This document shows, piece after piece, positions 1-8,497 of a stretch of DNA of 64,000 nt. A program made the position numbers and the translations under genes. Source of the DNA: JAJYSO01 sp964579505. Lineage in GTDB: Bacteria; Bacteroidota; Bacteroidia; Flavobacteriales; Flavobacteriaceae. The notes beneath the pieces were generated by a model. That model ran no database searches. It saw only the letters and a list, made by a program, of their open reading frames with translations, and was not told the origin of the DNA. Position 1 is the stretch's first letter. Each line of letters starts with the position of its first letter. Location: the NCBI GenBank assembly GCA_964579505.1, contig CAZOGC010000006.1:1-64000 (forward strand), read 5' to 3'.

Positions 1-48
1 GTCTTTGAAGAAAATTATGTGTCTAATGTTTGTTTTTAAGCACAGTTC

Positions 49-213
49 ATGCTGAAGCAGCCCGCACGCTTCCCTTCCAGATTTGTCATACTGAACAAAC
101 GCAACCGATAGGCGGAGAGCGATTCAGTTTACCTGCCGGATGGTAGGTATCTCGTGAATCGGTGGTTGTAACTTTCATCTATCCCTGCACGCAAGTGGGG
201 CTGCGTTCAGCAT
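49..213. repeat. Nested inverted-repeat element
   Basis: The outer arms are ATGCTGAAGCAGCCC (49-63) and GGGCTGCGTTCAGCAT (198-213), complementary except for one extra base. Inside lies a second hairpin: CGATTCA (120-126) pairs with TGAATCG (155-161), and TACCT (130-134) pairs with AGGTA (145-149). The arrangement looks like an intergenic palindromic (REP/BIME-like) unit. The family is not recognised, and no transposase lies next to it in this window. Confidence 0.55.
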
Positions 214-235
214 CTCCATGATACCACCGAAGATA

Positions 236-347
236 GCCAAGAGCCAAAAGCCAAAAGCCAAGAGCCAAAAGCCAAAAGCCAAGAGCCAAAAGCCAACAGC
301 CAAAAGCCAACAGCCAAAAGCCAACAGCCAAGGGCCAACAGCCCAAA
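236..347. repeat. Heptamer tandem repeat (GCCAANA)
   Basis: Fifteen head-to-tail copies of a 7-base unit GCCAANA run from 236 to 340, followed by one degenerate copy. Variants are GCCAAAA, GCCAAGA, GCCAACA and one GCCAAGG. The order of variants shows higher periods: a GA-AA-AA triplet (21 bases) repeats from 236, then AA-CA doublets (14 bases) take over from about 285. Copy number is probably variable between strains, by slippage. No function is evident. Confidence 0.9.
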
Positions 348-442
348 ACCCACTCCTCACCTCCGTGCAGTTAAACTTAAAATGTTAATTTTCTCTTTTA
401 TTTTCCAATTACTCATTCAACCTGTCTAAATACTCATTAGGC

Positions 443-474
443 ATTGAAACCTCTTTGTCTTTCCGCTATCTTTG
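443..474 (+). promoter_or_regulatory. Candidate promoter upstream of the wecA-like gene
   Basis: A perfect Bacteroidota -7 box TATCTTTG lies at 467-474, with a TTG (-33 element) at 443-445 and 21 bases between them. It would start transcription near 481, about 127 bases before the preferred start codon. Confidence 0.45.
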
Positions 475-563
475 GTTGTACAATATAAGGAATTTATTTC
501 CTAAAAAATGACGGCATAATTTATTGATTTCTCATAAATTGAGCAGTTTAATTTGTTTTGCTG

Positions 564-571
564 TATATTTG
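564..571 (+). promoter_or_regulatory. Second candidate -7 box for the wecA-like gene
   Basis: TATATTTG at 564-571 matches the TAnnTTTG consensus exactly, but no clear -33 element sits at the usual distance. Transcription from it would begin near 578, downstream of the longest possible start (TTG at 524) and 30 bases before ATG 608. It therefore favours the shorter protein. Confidence 0.4.
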
Positions 572-607
572 CATTTGCTAACATTATTTGAAACTAACCA
601 ACTTCTA

Positions 608-1783
608 ATGAATGTGCTCAATCTATCTATCGTATCACATCTGTACCGCAGTAACTATTTGTTTTTTACACTGGGGGTTTTTGCAGGGGCATTTATCTTG
701 ACCTACTACCTTATCCCGAAGATTATCCATGTGGTTAAGGAAAAAAAATTGTTAAAACAAGCTAATATGAGGGATGCCCATACTCAGGCTACCCCAAGTT
801 TTGGAGGCGTTGCATTTTACGTGACGTTTATCCTTATTGTTACCGGTTTACAAGTTATTGGAAACAAGGTAATCGGTGCTTCGCTCATTGCAGCCGTAAC
901 GGTTTTGTTTATGGTAGGGTTAAAAGACGACCTTATCGTTTCTTCTGCTAGAGTAAAACTTTTTGGGCAGCTGGCGGCTACAGCCATTTTGGTCTTTTCG
1001 CCAGCCTTGCGTATCACCGATTTATATGGATTTTTAGGAATCCATGAAATTCCGGCAGCCGTAGGGTATCTTTTTGCCGCCTTTATTACCATAAGTCTTA
1101 TAAATGCCTATAACCTTATTGACGGTATTAATGGACTGGCCGGAGGAATTGGATTTATTATAGCCATGAGCTACGCCGTTATTTTCTATTTTACCGGACA
1201 GACATTTTTTGTTATTATTTCAGTCACCGTAGCCGGTATTTTATTAGCGTTTCTGCGATTTAATATGGCTTCATTAGAGAAGCGTATTTTTATGGGTGAT
1301 TCCGGCTCGTTAGTCATCGGGCTTATCTTGAGTTTTTTAACGATACGGTTATTGGCTATTCCAACAAGTACAATGCATGGAATGATAGGATCGTTATTAA
1401 ATTACCGTGTTTTATTGGTATTGGCTTTCCTCTTTATCCCCTCATTAGACACCGCCCGTATTATTGTTTATAGATTGGCACAACATCGAAAAATCTATTC
1501 ACCGGATCGCAATCATATGCATCATATATTGCTAGATAAAGGCTGCTCACACCCTAAGGCAAGTTTTATTTTGGGGGGAATAAATATTTTTGTAATACTG
1601 GTTATTGTGGGGTTGATATTCCTTTTTCCGCAAGCTCCGGTGTTGCTTCACGTAAGTCTGTTTGTATTGTATTCTGCTTTTTGGTTTGGGGCGTATTGTC
1701 TCAAGAGAAAACGACGAAGTAGGGCAGAAAAAGGAGTGGTTAGATTACCGGTCTTTTCTCAACGGAAGACTTCTTCTAAATAA
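608..1783 (+). CDS. UDP-GlcNAc:undecaprenyl-phosphate GlcNAc-1-P transferase (WecA/TagO/MraY-type)
   Basis: This polytopic inner-membrane enzyme of the MraY/WecA/TagO superfamily is expected to load a sugar-1-phosphate onto undecaprenyl phosphate, the first step of a surface polysaccharide. About ten hydrophobic segments are visible. Family motifs are present: NAYNLIDGING near residue 172, MGDSGS near residue 229, and a His-rich HMHH loop after it. The length of 391 residues from ATG 608 is normal. A longer frame opens at TTG 524, but the extra 28 residues precede the usual N-terminus and overlap a promoter-like box. The specific sugar substrate cannot be read from the sequence; WecA/TagO-like is favoured over MraY because no murein cluster surrounds it. 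It converges on mfd with a shared hairpin between them. Confidence 0.85.
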   Translation: MNVLNLSIVSHLYRSNYLFFTLGVFAGAFILTYYLIPKIIHVVKEKKLLKQANMRDAHTQATPSFGGVAFYVTFILIVTGLQVIGNKVIGASLIAAVTVLFMVGLKDDLIVSSARVKLFGQLAATAILVFSPALRITDLYGFLGIHEIPAAVGYLFAAFITISLINAYNLIDGINGLAGGIGFIIAMSYAVIFYFTGQTFFVIISVTVAGILLAFLRFNMASLEKRIFMGDSGSLVIGLILSFLTIRLLAIPTSTMHGMIGSLLNYRVLLVLAFLFIPSLDTARIIVYRLAQHRKIYSPDRNHMHHILLDKGCSHPKASFILGGINIFVILVIVGLIFLFPQAPVLLHVSLFVLYSAFWFGAYCLKRKRRSRAEKGVVRLPVFSQRKTSSK

Positions 1784-1815
1784 AATAGAGAAGAAAATTT
1801 TAACTAAAACTATAC

Positions 1816-1850
1816 TATGCCTCAAGCGGCTTTGTTTGAGGCATATTCTT
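1816..1850. terminator. Bidirectional terminator between wecA-like gene and mfd
   Basis: TATGCCTCAA (1816-1825) and TTGAGGCATA (1836-1845) form a 10-bp stem with a 10-base loop, followed by a T-rich tail on the plus strand. It sits between two convergent genes and overlaps neither. Confidence 0.75.
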
Positions 1851-4800
1851 TTAGTTGGTGGTTTGAGTTTCTTTTGAAAAATCTAGCGGAGCCAATACCC
1901 GTAGCGCTTCATTGACCGAATGAATGTCTTGAAAAGTGAGTAGCAGACGTAGCCCTTTGGCTGTTTTCTTTTCTTTTAAAGTGCAGACCAACGGGTGGGT
2001 TTGTACATAGTGCAAAACGCGTGTAAAGGCTTGGGTTTGATAAAAAGACGATTCTTGGTTAGCTATAAAATAGGCCAATAGCTTACCGCGTTTCATAACC
2101 ATCTTCTCAACGCCAATGCCTACCGCAATCCATTTTAACCGAATACTGTTTAGCAAATCTACTGCAGCGGTAGGCAGCTCACCAAAGCGATCTACTAACG
2201 CTCGCTCAAATTGAATGAGTTCATCGGTTGTGTTTACGGTGTTTAGCTCGGTATAAAGATGCAAACGCTCATTAATGTTGTTGATATAATCATCCGGGAA
2301 GAGCAACGTAAAATCAGTGTCAATTTGTACCTCTTTTACATATACTTTTGCTTCGGTGTCTTCAGTTTCTTGATACAGCTCTTTAAACTCGTTTTCTTTC
2401 AACTCTTCTATAGCTTCGCTTAAGATTTTTTGGTAGGTATCAAACCCTATTTCATTAATAAACCCGCTTTGTTCTCCTCCCAACAAGTCGCCGGCTCCGC
2501 GGATTTCTAAATCTTTCATGGCAATTTGAAACCCGCTGCCCAAATCAGAAAATTGTTCTAATGCTTGAATGCGTTTTCGGGCATCTTCGGTCATAGCCGA
2601 ATAAGGAGGGGTGATAAAATAACAGAATGCCTTTTTGTTGCCGCGCCCCACACGTCCGCGCATTTGATGCAGGTCAGATAGTCCAAAATTATGCGCGTTG
2701 TTAATAAATATGGTGTTTGCATTGGTAACATCTAAACCACTTTCTACAATAGTGGTAGAGATAAGCACGTCGAATGCTCCATTGATAAAATTGAGCATTA
2801 GCTTTTCTAATTTTTTGCCTTCCATACGACCGTGCCCTACGCCAATCTTGGCTTCCGGAACCAGTCGCTGCACCATCCCGGCTACTTCTTGAATATTCTC
2901 TATTCTATTGTGAATAAAGAAAACCTGTCCGCCGCGTTGAATTTCATAGGCAACCGCATCGCGAATGCTTTCTTCTGAAAATCGGATTACCCGGGTTTCT
3001 ATCGGAAAACGATTAGGGGGAGGGGTGGTAATCGTTGATAAATCACGCGCCGCCATCAAACTGAATTGTAACGTACGCGGAATGGGGGTGGCGGTTAACG
3101 TAAGGGTATCTACATTTTCCTTTAAGGTCTTCAACTTATCCTTTACACTTACCCCAAATTTTTGCTCTTCATCTACAATTAATAGCCCCAGATCTTTAAA
3201 TTTCACGGTTTTATTAACCAATTGATGCGTGCCAATAAGAATATCTATCTGTCCATTTTCTAGTTTTTCCAGAACGATACGCCGCTCTTTGGCAGTGCGA
3301 AAACGGTTTAGATAATCTACCGTTACCGGCATCTCTTGAAGGCGTTCAGAAAAAGTTTTGTGGTGTTGAAAAGCCAAGATGGTGGTGGGCACCAATACGG
3401 CTACCTGTTTTCCGTTATCTACCGCCTTAAAAGCCGCCCGAATAGCTACTTCGGTTTTTCCAAACCCTACATCGCCACAAACCAACCTATCCATGGGACG
3501 CAAACTTTCCATGTCTTTTTTAACCGCTTCGGTAGCTGAACCTTGGTCGGGAGTGTCCTCGTAGATAAAAGAAGCCTCTAATTCATTTTGCAAATAAGAA
3601 TCAGGAGCGCAGGCAAACCCTTTTTGCATACGGCGTTTGGCGTAGAGCTTAATCAAATCAAAGGCAATGTGTTTTACGCGTGATTTAGCTTTCTTTTTCT
3701 TACGTTGCCAAGCGGTTCCCCCCAATTTGTTAAGCGTGGGCTCGGTACCGTCTTTTCCGTTGTATTTAGAAATTTTATGCAAAGCGTGTATGCTTAGATA
3801 CAACACATCGCGTTTAGCATAAATTAGTTTGATGGCTTCTTGGGGTTTTCCTTCAACGTCTATTTTCTGCAGCCCGGCAAAACGACCAATACCATGGTCT
3901 ATATGCACCACAAAATCACCTTTTTTTAAGCTGTTCAACTCTTTTAAGGTGATGGCTTGCTTCTTAGTATACCCTGTTTTTAGACGAAACTTATGATAGC
4001 GCTCAAAAATTTGATGATCGGTATAACAAACTTGTTTTCCAATTTCATCTATAAATCCTTGATAAAGGGAAAAGACGTGGGTGTGATACGTTATTTGTTG
4101 CCCTGAAGTGGCTTCTTGTGCTTCAAAAATATCGTGAAACCGTTTGGCTTGCGGCGCGCTATCACAAAAAATAGTGGCCGTATATCCTTCTTGCTGATGA
4201 GCGATTAAATCGGCCGTTAAAAGCTCAAATTTTTTATTGAAAGAAGGCTGAGGTTTGGTGTGAAAATCTATAGGTTCTGCAGCATGTTCGTTCTGAAAAA
4301 ATGCCGTGTTGTTCCATTCAATCACCGTAAAAGGAAGTAGCTCTTTCTTAAATAAATTGGCTTTATAAAACAGCTCTTCCGGGTTTTGATGAGTCAACTC
4401 GCTAGGCAACGTAGCAAAAGTATTTTCTGCCTTTGCAAACAACTGGTCTAGCTGTGCGGCACACAGATCAAAATTCTTTAAAAAAACAACGGTGTTTTCA
4501 GCAATGTACCGTAAAAAGCTTTGGCGGGTCTCTTCCCACTGCTTATTTTCTACGTTAGGCATAAGACGTGCCTTTTTTAATTGGGCGGTAGAGAGTTGCG
4601 TTTCTATATCGAATTGCCGAATACTGTCTATCTCATCGCCAAAAAACTCGATACGGAAAGGTTGGTCGTCGCTAAAAGAAAATACGTCTATAATTCCACC
4701 GCGTACCGAAAATTCTCCCGGATCGGTTACAAAATCAACCCGTTTAAAATCGTATTCAAACAGCACTTCATTTATAAAATCGGGTGAGAGCTCATCACCG

Positions 4801-5243
4801 ACAGACAACTTTAACGTGTTTTTTTTAAGATTTTTGCGTGTAACTACTTTTTCAAATAAAGCATCGGGATAGGTTACCACAACAACCGGTTTTTTGCGAG
4901 AATTTAACCGATTTAATACTTCTGCTCGTAGCAGTATATTGGCATTATCTGTTTCTTCAATCTGATAAGGTCGTCGGTAGCTGCCCGGATAAAACAAAAC
5001 GCGCTCTTTGCTGATGAGCTGTTCTAAATCGTTTAAATAATAGGCGGCTTCTTCTTTATCGTTAAAAATTAGTAAGAAAGGTTTATCGACTGTTTTAAAA
5101 GCTTGTGTTACCACAAAAGATAAAGCTGAACCCACTAATCCTTTAAGGTGAATTTTTTGCGAAACTGATTGGGTGAGTTTATTTTGCAATTTCCGTTGAG
5201 ACGGAGACTGAGCAAATTTTTCGAGAAGAGCTGTTGTTTGCAT
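1851..5243 (-). CDS. mfd: Transcription-repair coupling factor Mfd
   Basis: This cytoplasmic ATP-dependent translocase displaces RNA polymerase stalled at DNA lesions and recruits UvrA. At 1130 residues it has the full family length. An N-terminal UvrB-like part is followed by the CarD-like polymerase-interaction domain (GDFVVHIDHGIGRF near residue 440). Then comes an SF2 helicase core with Walker A GDVGFGKTEVA near 592 and the DEEQ box VDEEQKFGV near 689, RecG-like motifs (MRGRVGRG) and the C-terminal TRCF domain. The gene stands alone. A good promoter lies almost on top of the start codon (5251-5258), leaving at most a few leader bases. No later ATG would preserve the N-terminal domain. Confidence 0.97.
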   Translation of the reverse strand: MQTTALLEKFAQSPSQRKLQNKLTQSVSQKIHLKGLVGSALSFVVTQAFKTVDKPFLLIFNDKEEAAYYLNDLEQLISKERVLFYPGSYRRPYQIEETDNANILLRAEVLNRLNSRKKPVVVVTYPDALFEKVVTRKNLKKNTLKLSVGDELSPDFINEVLFEYDFKRVDFVTDPGEFSVRGGIIDVFSFSDDQPFRIEFFGDEIDSIRQFDIETQLSTAQLKKARLMPNVENKQWEETRQSFLRYIAENTVVFLKNFDLCAAQLDQLFAKAENTFATLPSELTHQNPEELFYKANLFKKELLPFTVIEWNNTAFFQNEHAAEPIDFHTKPQPSFNKKFELLTADLIAHQQEGYTATIFCDSAPQAKRFHDIFEAQEATSGQQITYHTHVFSLYQGFIDEIGKQVCYTDHQIFERYHKFRLKTGYTKKQAITLKELNSLKKGDFVVHIDHGIGRFAGLQKIDVEGKPQEAIKLIYAKRDVLYLSIHALHKISKYNGKDGTEPTLNKLGGTAWQRKKKKAKSRVKHIAFDLIKLYAKRRMQKGFACAPDSYLQNELEASFIYEDTPDQGSATEAVKKDMESLRPMDRLVCGDVGFGKTEVAIRAAFKAVDNGKQVAVLVPTTILAFQHHKTFSERLQEMPVTVDYLNRFRTAKERRIVLEKLENGQIDILIGTHQLVNKTVKFKDLGLLIVDEEQKFGVSVKDKLKTLKENVDTLTLTATPIPRTLQFSLMAARDLSTITTPPPNRFPIETRVIRFSEESIRDAVAYEIQRGGQVFFIHNRIENIQEVAGMVQRLVPEAKIGVGHGRMEGKKLEKLMLNFINGAFDVLISTTIVESGLDVTNANTIFINNAHNFGLSDLHQMRGRVGRGNKKAFCYFITPPYSAMTEDARKRIQALEQFSDLGSGFQIAMKDLEIRGAGDLLGGEQSGFINEIGFDTYQKILSEAIEELKENEFKELYQETEDTEAKVYVKEVQIDTDFTLLFPDDYINNINERLHLYTELNTVNTTDELIQFERALVDRFGELPTAAVDLLNSIRLKWIAVGIGVEKMVMKRGKLLAYFIANQESSFYQTQAFTRVLHYVQTHPLVCTLKEKKTAKGLRLLLTFQDIHSVNEALRVLAPLDFSKETQTTN

Positions 5244-5250
5244 ACGGTTG

Positions 5251-5281
5251 CAAAGGTAATTCCTTTGTAATAGCCTTACAA
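5251..5281 (-). promoter_or_regulatory. mfd promoter, near-leaderless
   Basis: On the minus strand TACCTTTG (plus positions 5251-5258) is an exact -7 box, and a TTG at 5279-5281 lies 20 bases upstream. The ATG of mfd begins at 5243, only seven bases past the box, so the mRNA may begin at or within a base or two of the start codon. Confidence 0.6.
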
Positions 5282-5473
5282 GAAATTAAGATTTTCAAAA
5301 ATCAGTACGCATTACGTTGTATTTGTATTCAATTTTAACAAAAATAGGAAGCAGAAGGAGGTTTTACAATCGTATTAAGTGCGTAAGAAATCATTCTACA
5401 TCGTACCATATTCTACAAAAATGGGGAAAAATACCCCACTCTTAAAATCTGCACTATTTTTTAAAAGGCTGTT

Positions 5474-5502
5474 TTTGTGAGTATTAGCATATTGGCATTT
5501 TG
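5474..5502 (+). promoter_or_regulatory. Candidate promoter of the GT2 gene
   Basis: TTTG at 5474-5477 and GCATTTTG at 5495-5502 (six of eight positions of TAnnTTTG) are separated by 17 bases. A start from here would fall near 5509, before the ATG codons at 5530 and 5539 but after the TTG at 5500. Confidence 0.35.
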
Positions 5503-5529
5503 ATTGTCTTAAACCAATCAGACCGAAAG

Positions 5530-6951
5530 ATGTGTTGTATGAAAAATGTAGAAAAAACCTCATTTGATTTAAACTCGACGAAAGATTCGTTGAAAGAAAA
5601 TCAAACTAGACATATAAAAAATCCCTTTACTTCAAGATCACTGATTTTAATCGGAACCTTTTTACTTTTATTTGGGGCCGTGTTTTCATTGTTTTACTTT
5701 AACTCCTATTTTCAAGAACTACAAATAAGACAATGGAATCAGTATGGTGGAAACATCATGCTTTATGTTGGGTTAACCCTTTTAGCCGTAAACGTAGGTT
5801 TCTTGCTGTACATTTTTATCTTGTACTTGCGTTATAAGTTGATTGATTCTGTTGCTGATGAGGCACTTCCTACTTGTACGGTTATCGTTCCTGCATATAA
5901 CGAAGGGGCATTGGTGTACAAAACCTTAAGTAGCTTAGTAGAAAGCGATTATTCGGAAGATAAATTGCAAATTATTTCTATAGATGACGGGAGTAAAGAT
6001 GATACTTGGAACTGGATGCGTAAAGCTAAAGCCGAGTTTGGTGACAGAGTAGCCATTTATCAGCAGCCTGAGAACAAAGGAAAAAGACATGCGTTATACC
6101 GTGGATTTCATTTGGCTACCGGAGATGTGTTTATTACGGTAGATAGCGATTCTGTAGTGAAGAAAGATACCTTACGCAATATGGCCAGCCCTTTTGTGGT
6201 AAACCAAGAGTGTGGTGCTGTGGCCGGAAACGTGCGTGTACTCAACCGAAAAAAAGCGCTTATTCCGAGAATGCTAAACGTGAGTTTTGCCTTTAGTTTT
6301 GAGTTTATTCGTTCGGCGCAAAGTGCCTTAGGTAGTGTGTTTTGTACACCCGGAGCCTTGTCTGCTTATCGTAGAGAAGCGGTAATGAACTGCTTGCCGG
6401 AGTGGATTAACCAAACTTTTATGGGGCAAGCTTCTACCATTGGTGAAGACCGAGCTATGACCAATATGATTTTAAAACAAGGGTATAAAGTGTTTTTTCA
6501 ACGCAATGCTTATGTGTATACCAACATTCCTGAACGTTACAAAAATCTACACAAGATGTTTACGCGTTGGGAGCGAAGCAACGTACGCGAAACCATTGCT
6601 ATGAGCAAGTTTGCCTTTGGTGACTTTAGAAAAGGACCAAAAACCGGAACCCGTATCTTGTTACTGTATTACTGGTCTAGATTGCTATTGGCTTTTCCAT
6701 TGCTCGTGTTAATGCTAATTTCTATCATACTTTTCCCGCTCTTATTTTTAAACGGAACCTTAATAGGAATCTTAGCTTTCTCAAGTATTCAAGCCTTGTT
6801 TTACGCAAAGAAACACGATATATCAGACTCTTTTTGGGCATATCCATACAGTTTGTTCTACGCTTGCACACTCTTTTGGATTACCCCTTACGCCATCCTT
6901 ACCGCTAGTAGAAGTGGTTGGTTGACACGAGAGTTACCTAAAATAAAATAA
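5530..6951 (+). CDS. Processive GT2-family glycosyltransferase (membrane)
   Basis: An integral membrane glycosyltransferase of family 2, related to hyaluronan/poly-GlcNAc/cellulose-type synthases. Two N-terminal membrane segments precede the GT-A catalytic domain; three or four more follow it. Processive-enzyme signatures are visible: DDGS near residue 150, the DxD-like VDSDS near 204, the GEDRA acid near 304, and TRWER near 343, equivalent to the QxxRW motif. Polysaccharide synthesis and export is inferred; the sugar is unknown. There is no adjacent synthase partner, deacetylase or regulator, so it looks like an orphan. Starts possible are ATG 5530 or ATG 5539; the frame extends to TTG 5500 but that overlaps the putative promoter. 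Confidence 0.8.
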   Translation: MCCMKNVEKTSFDLNSTKDSLKENQTRHIKNPFTSRSLILIGTFLLLFGAVFSLFYFNSYFQELQIRQWNQYGGNIMLYVGLTLLAVNVGFLLYIFILYLRYKLIDSVADEALPTCTVIVPAYNEGALVYKTLSSLVESDYSEDKLQIISIDDGSKDDTWNWMRKAKAEFGDRVAIYQQPENKGKRHALYRGFHLATGDVFITVDSDSVVKKDTLRNMASPFVVNQECGAVAGNVRVLNRKKALIPRMLNVSFAFSFEFIRSAQSALGSVFCTPGALSAYRREAVMNCLPEWINQTFMGQASTIGEDRAMTNMILKQGYKVFFQRNAYVYTNIPERYKNLHKMFTRWERSNVRETIAMSKFAFGDFRKGPKTGTRILLLYYWSRLLLAFPLLVLMLISIILFPLLFLNGTLIGILAFSSIQALFYAKKHDISDSFWAYPYSLFYACTLFWITPYAILTASRSGWLTRELPKIK

Positions 6952-7028
6952 CTATAAAAAAATACTGCTCGATAAACTAATTTACAACTTAACCTATCTA
7001 TCAGACTTCATTTAGTCTATTGAGTAGA

Positions 7029-7064
7029 AAAGGAACCTTCGCGATGGGGTTCCTTTTTTTCTTT
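7029..7064 (+). terminator. Rho-independent terminator after the GT2 gene
   Basis: AAAGGAACC (7029-7037) and GGTTCCTTT (7048-7056) form a 9-bp stem followed by a run of T residues. It ends the glycosyltransferase transcript, and the dgt start must lie after it. Confidence 0.85.
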
Positions 7065-7153
7065 TGGGGGTGTCGCTTTTTTGGGTTCTTTCTATTTTGT
7101 ACTTCACTTATCCATTGGCTTTTCCTATTTTTACGGCAGCTAAGCACAGACCT

Positions 7154-8497
7154 ATGAACTGGGAACAACTCCTTTCCTTAAAAAAATATGGCGATACCCA
7201 AAAACGCAATCGCCTAGATGAAGACCCAACACGGTTGGGGTTTGAAGTAGATTACGACCGTATTATTTTTTCGGCAGCTTTTCGGAGTTTACAAGATAAA
7301 ACGCAGGTTATTCCCCTGTCTAAAACCGATTTTGTACACACTCGACTAACCCACAGTTTAGAAGTTTCGGTAGTAGGACGATCGGTAGGAAGAATAGCCG
7401 GAAAGGCGCTGCTTGAAAAATATCCGTATCTCGCTCAAAAAGGGTATAAGTTTAGTGATTTTGGCGCTATTGTGGCTGCGGCCGCCTTAGCTCATGATAT
7501 AGGCAATCCACCTTTCGGACACTCCGGCGAAAAAGCCATTGGCGCGTATTTTTTGTCTGGAAATGGGAAACGTTTTAAAGACCGGCTTACCGCCGAAGAA
7601 TATCAAGATTTGACTCATTTTGAGGGCAATGCCAATGGGTTTAAGTTACTTACACAAACACAAAATGGTGTAAAAGACGGGTTGCGCCTTACGTATGCAA
7701 CCTTAGGGGCTTTTACAAAATACCCCAAAGCGTCATTGCCCCATATACCTACCCCACAAATAGCCGATAAAAAATTTGGAGTTTTTCAAAGTGAAAAAGC
7801 CATTTTTGAAGATGTAGCGCAATCTTTAGGATTGATAAAAACAGCTAAAAACAGTCAAGATTTGCGGTATAAACGGCATCCATTGGCTTTCTTGGTAGAG
7901 GCGGCAGATGATATTTGCTATACGCTTATCGATTTTGAAGATGGAATAAACTTGGGCCTTATTGACGAGGAATACGCCTTAGAATACCTTATAAAATTAG
8001 TAAAAGACAGCCTGCGTAAAGACAATTACTACGCTTTAACGACTACCCGAGCCCGGGTAAGCTATTTGCGGGCATTGGCTATCAACACCCTAATTAAAGA
8101 CGTGGTTACTACTTTTATAGAAAACGAAGAGGCCATTTTGCAAGGGGAATTTCACGCGGCATTGCTAGCCCAATCACGGTATAAAGCCCAAATAAAAGAT
8201 ATTATTGATATCAGCATTAAAAATGTATATCGCAGTGCTGAGGTAATGGAAAAAGAAATTGCCGGATATAAAATTATAGAAACGCTTTTAGAGGTTTTTA
8301 CCACTGCTTTTGAACATAAATCGCAAGGTGTTTCCGACCATTATGAAACACTGGTTGCCGATTCTTTTTTACCCGATTTTTCGGTAGAAGGTAAATCGAC
8401 CTATCATTATTTAATAGACATTTGCAGTAGTGTGGCTTCACTTACCGATGGTAAAGCCTTGCAGATGTTCCAAAAATTGCAAGGAGCTCATTTTTAA
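7154..8497 (+). CDS. dgt: Deoxyguanosinetriphosphate triphosphohydrolase (dGTPase)
   Basis: An HD-domain phosphohydrolase that converts dGTP to deoxyguanosine and triphosphate, affecting dNTP pools. The HD core is clear: an early His in the segment THSLEVSVVGRSVG, then AHDIGNPPFGHSGE near residue 112, with the metal-binding His-Asp pair. The C-terminal helical half matches the bacterial dGTPase-like family. From ATG 7154 the protein has 447 residues, normal for the family. A longer frame back to 7064 would start within the terminator tail of the upstream gene and adds a hydrophobic stretch foreign to the family. It converges on the DUF4153 gene, with a 4-base overlap of the two stop regions. 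Confidence 0.93.
   Translation: MNWEQLLSLKKYGDTQKRNRLDEDPTRLGFEVDYDRIIFSAAFRSLQDKTQVIPLSKTDFVHTRLTHSLEVSVVGRSVGRIAGKALLEKYPYLAQKGYKFSDFGAIVAAAALAHDIGNPPFGHSGEKAIGAYFLSGNGKRFKDRLTAEEYQDLTHFEGNANGFKLLTQTQNGVKDGLRLTYATLGAFTKYPKASLPHIPTPQIADKKFGVFQSEKAIFEDVAQSLGLIKTAKNSQDLRYKRHPLAFLVEAADDICYTLIDFEDGINLGLIDEEYALEYLIKLVKDSLRKDNYYALTTTRARVSYLRALAINTLIKDVVTTFIENEEAILQGEFHAALLAQSRYKAQIKDIIDISIKNVYRSAEVMEKEIAGYKIIETLLEVFTTAFEHKSQGVSDHYETLVADSFLPDFSVEGKSTYHYLIDICSSVASLTDGKALQMFQKLQGAHF

Larger units (their letters stand above)
1..607. other. Non-coding stretch at left edge with repeats
   Basis: No convincing gene is visible here. A short frame from base 1 to a stop at 37-39 could be the last codons of an upstream gene, but twelve codons cannot be identified. 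The stretch holds a nested inverted repeat (49-213), a heptamer tandem array (236-347) and two promoter-like -7 boxes (467-474 and 564-571) ahead of the phosphosugar transferase gene. A minus-strand frame across the heptamer array reads as a monotonous Trp/Leu/Ala/Phe/Gly peptide, which follows from the repeat unit and is not treated as a gene. Confidence 0.7.

Noticed and set aside
175..360. Minus-strand 61-codon frame across the heptamer array
   Set aside because: The repetitive Trp/Leu/Phe/Gly peptide is dictated by the 7-base unit; there is no ribosome binding site, promoter or family match.
524..607. Extended start (TTG 524) for the phosphosugar transferase
   Set aside because: The added residues precede the normal N-terminus, and the -7 box at 564-571 lies inside them. 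ATG 608 gives a usual length.
7064..7153. Extended start for dgt
   Set aside because: The frame begins in the tail of the previous terminator and adds a hydrophobic stretch not seen in dGTPases.
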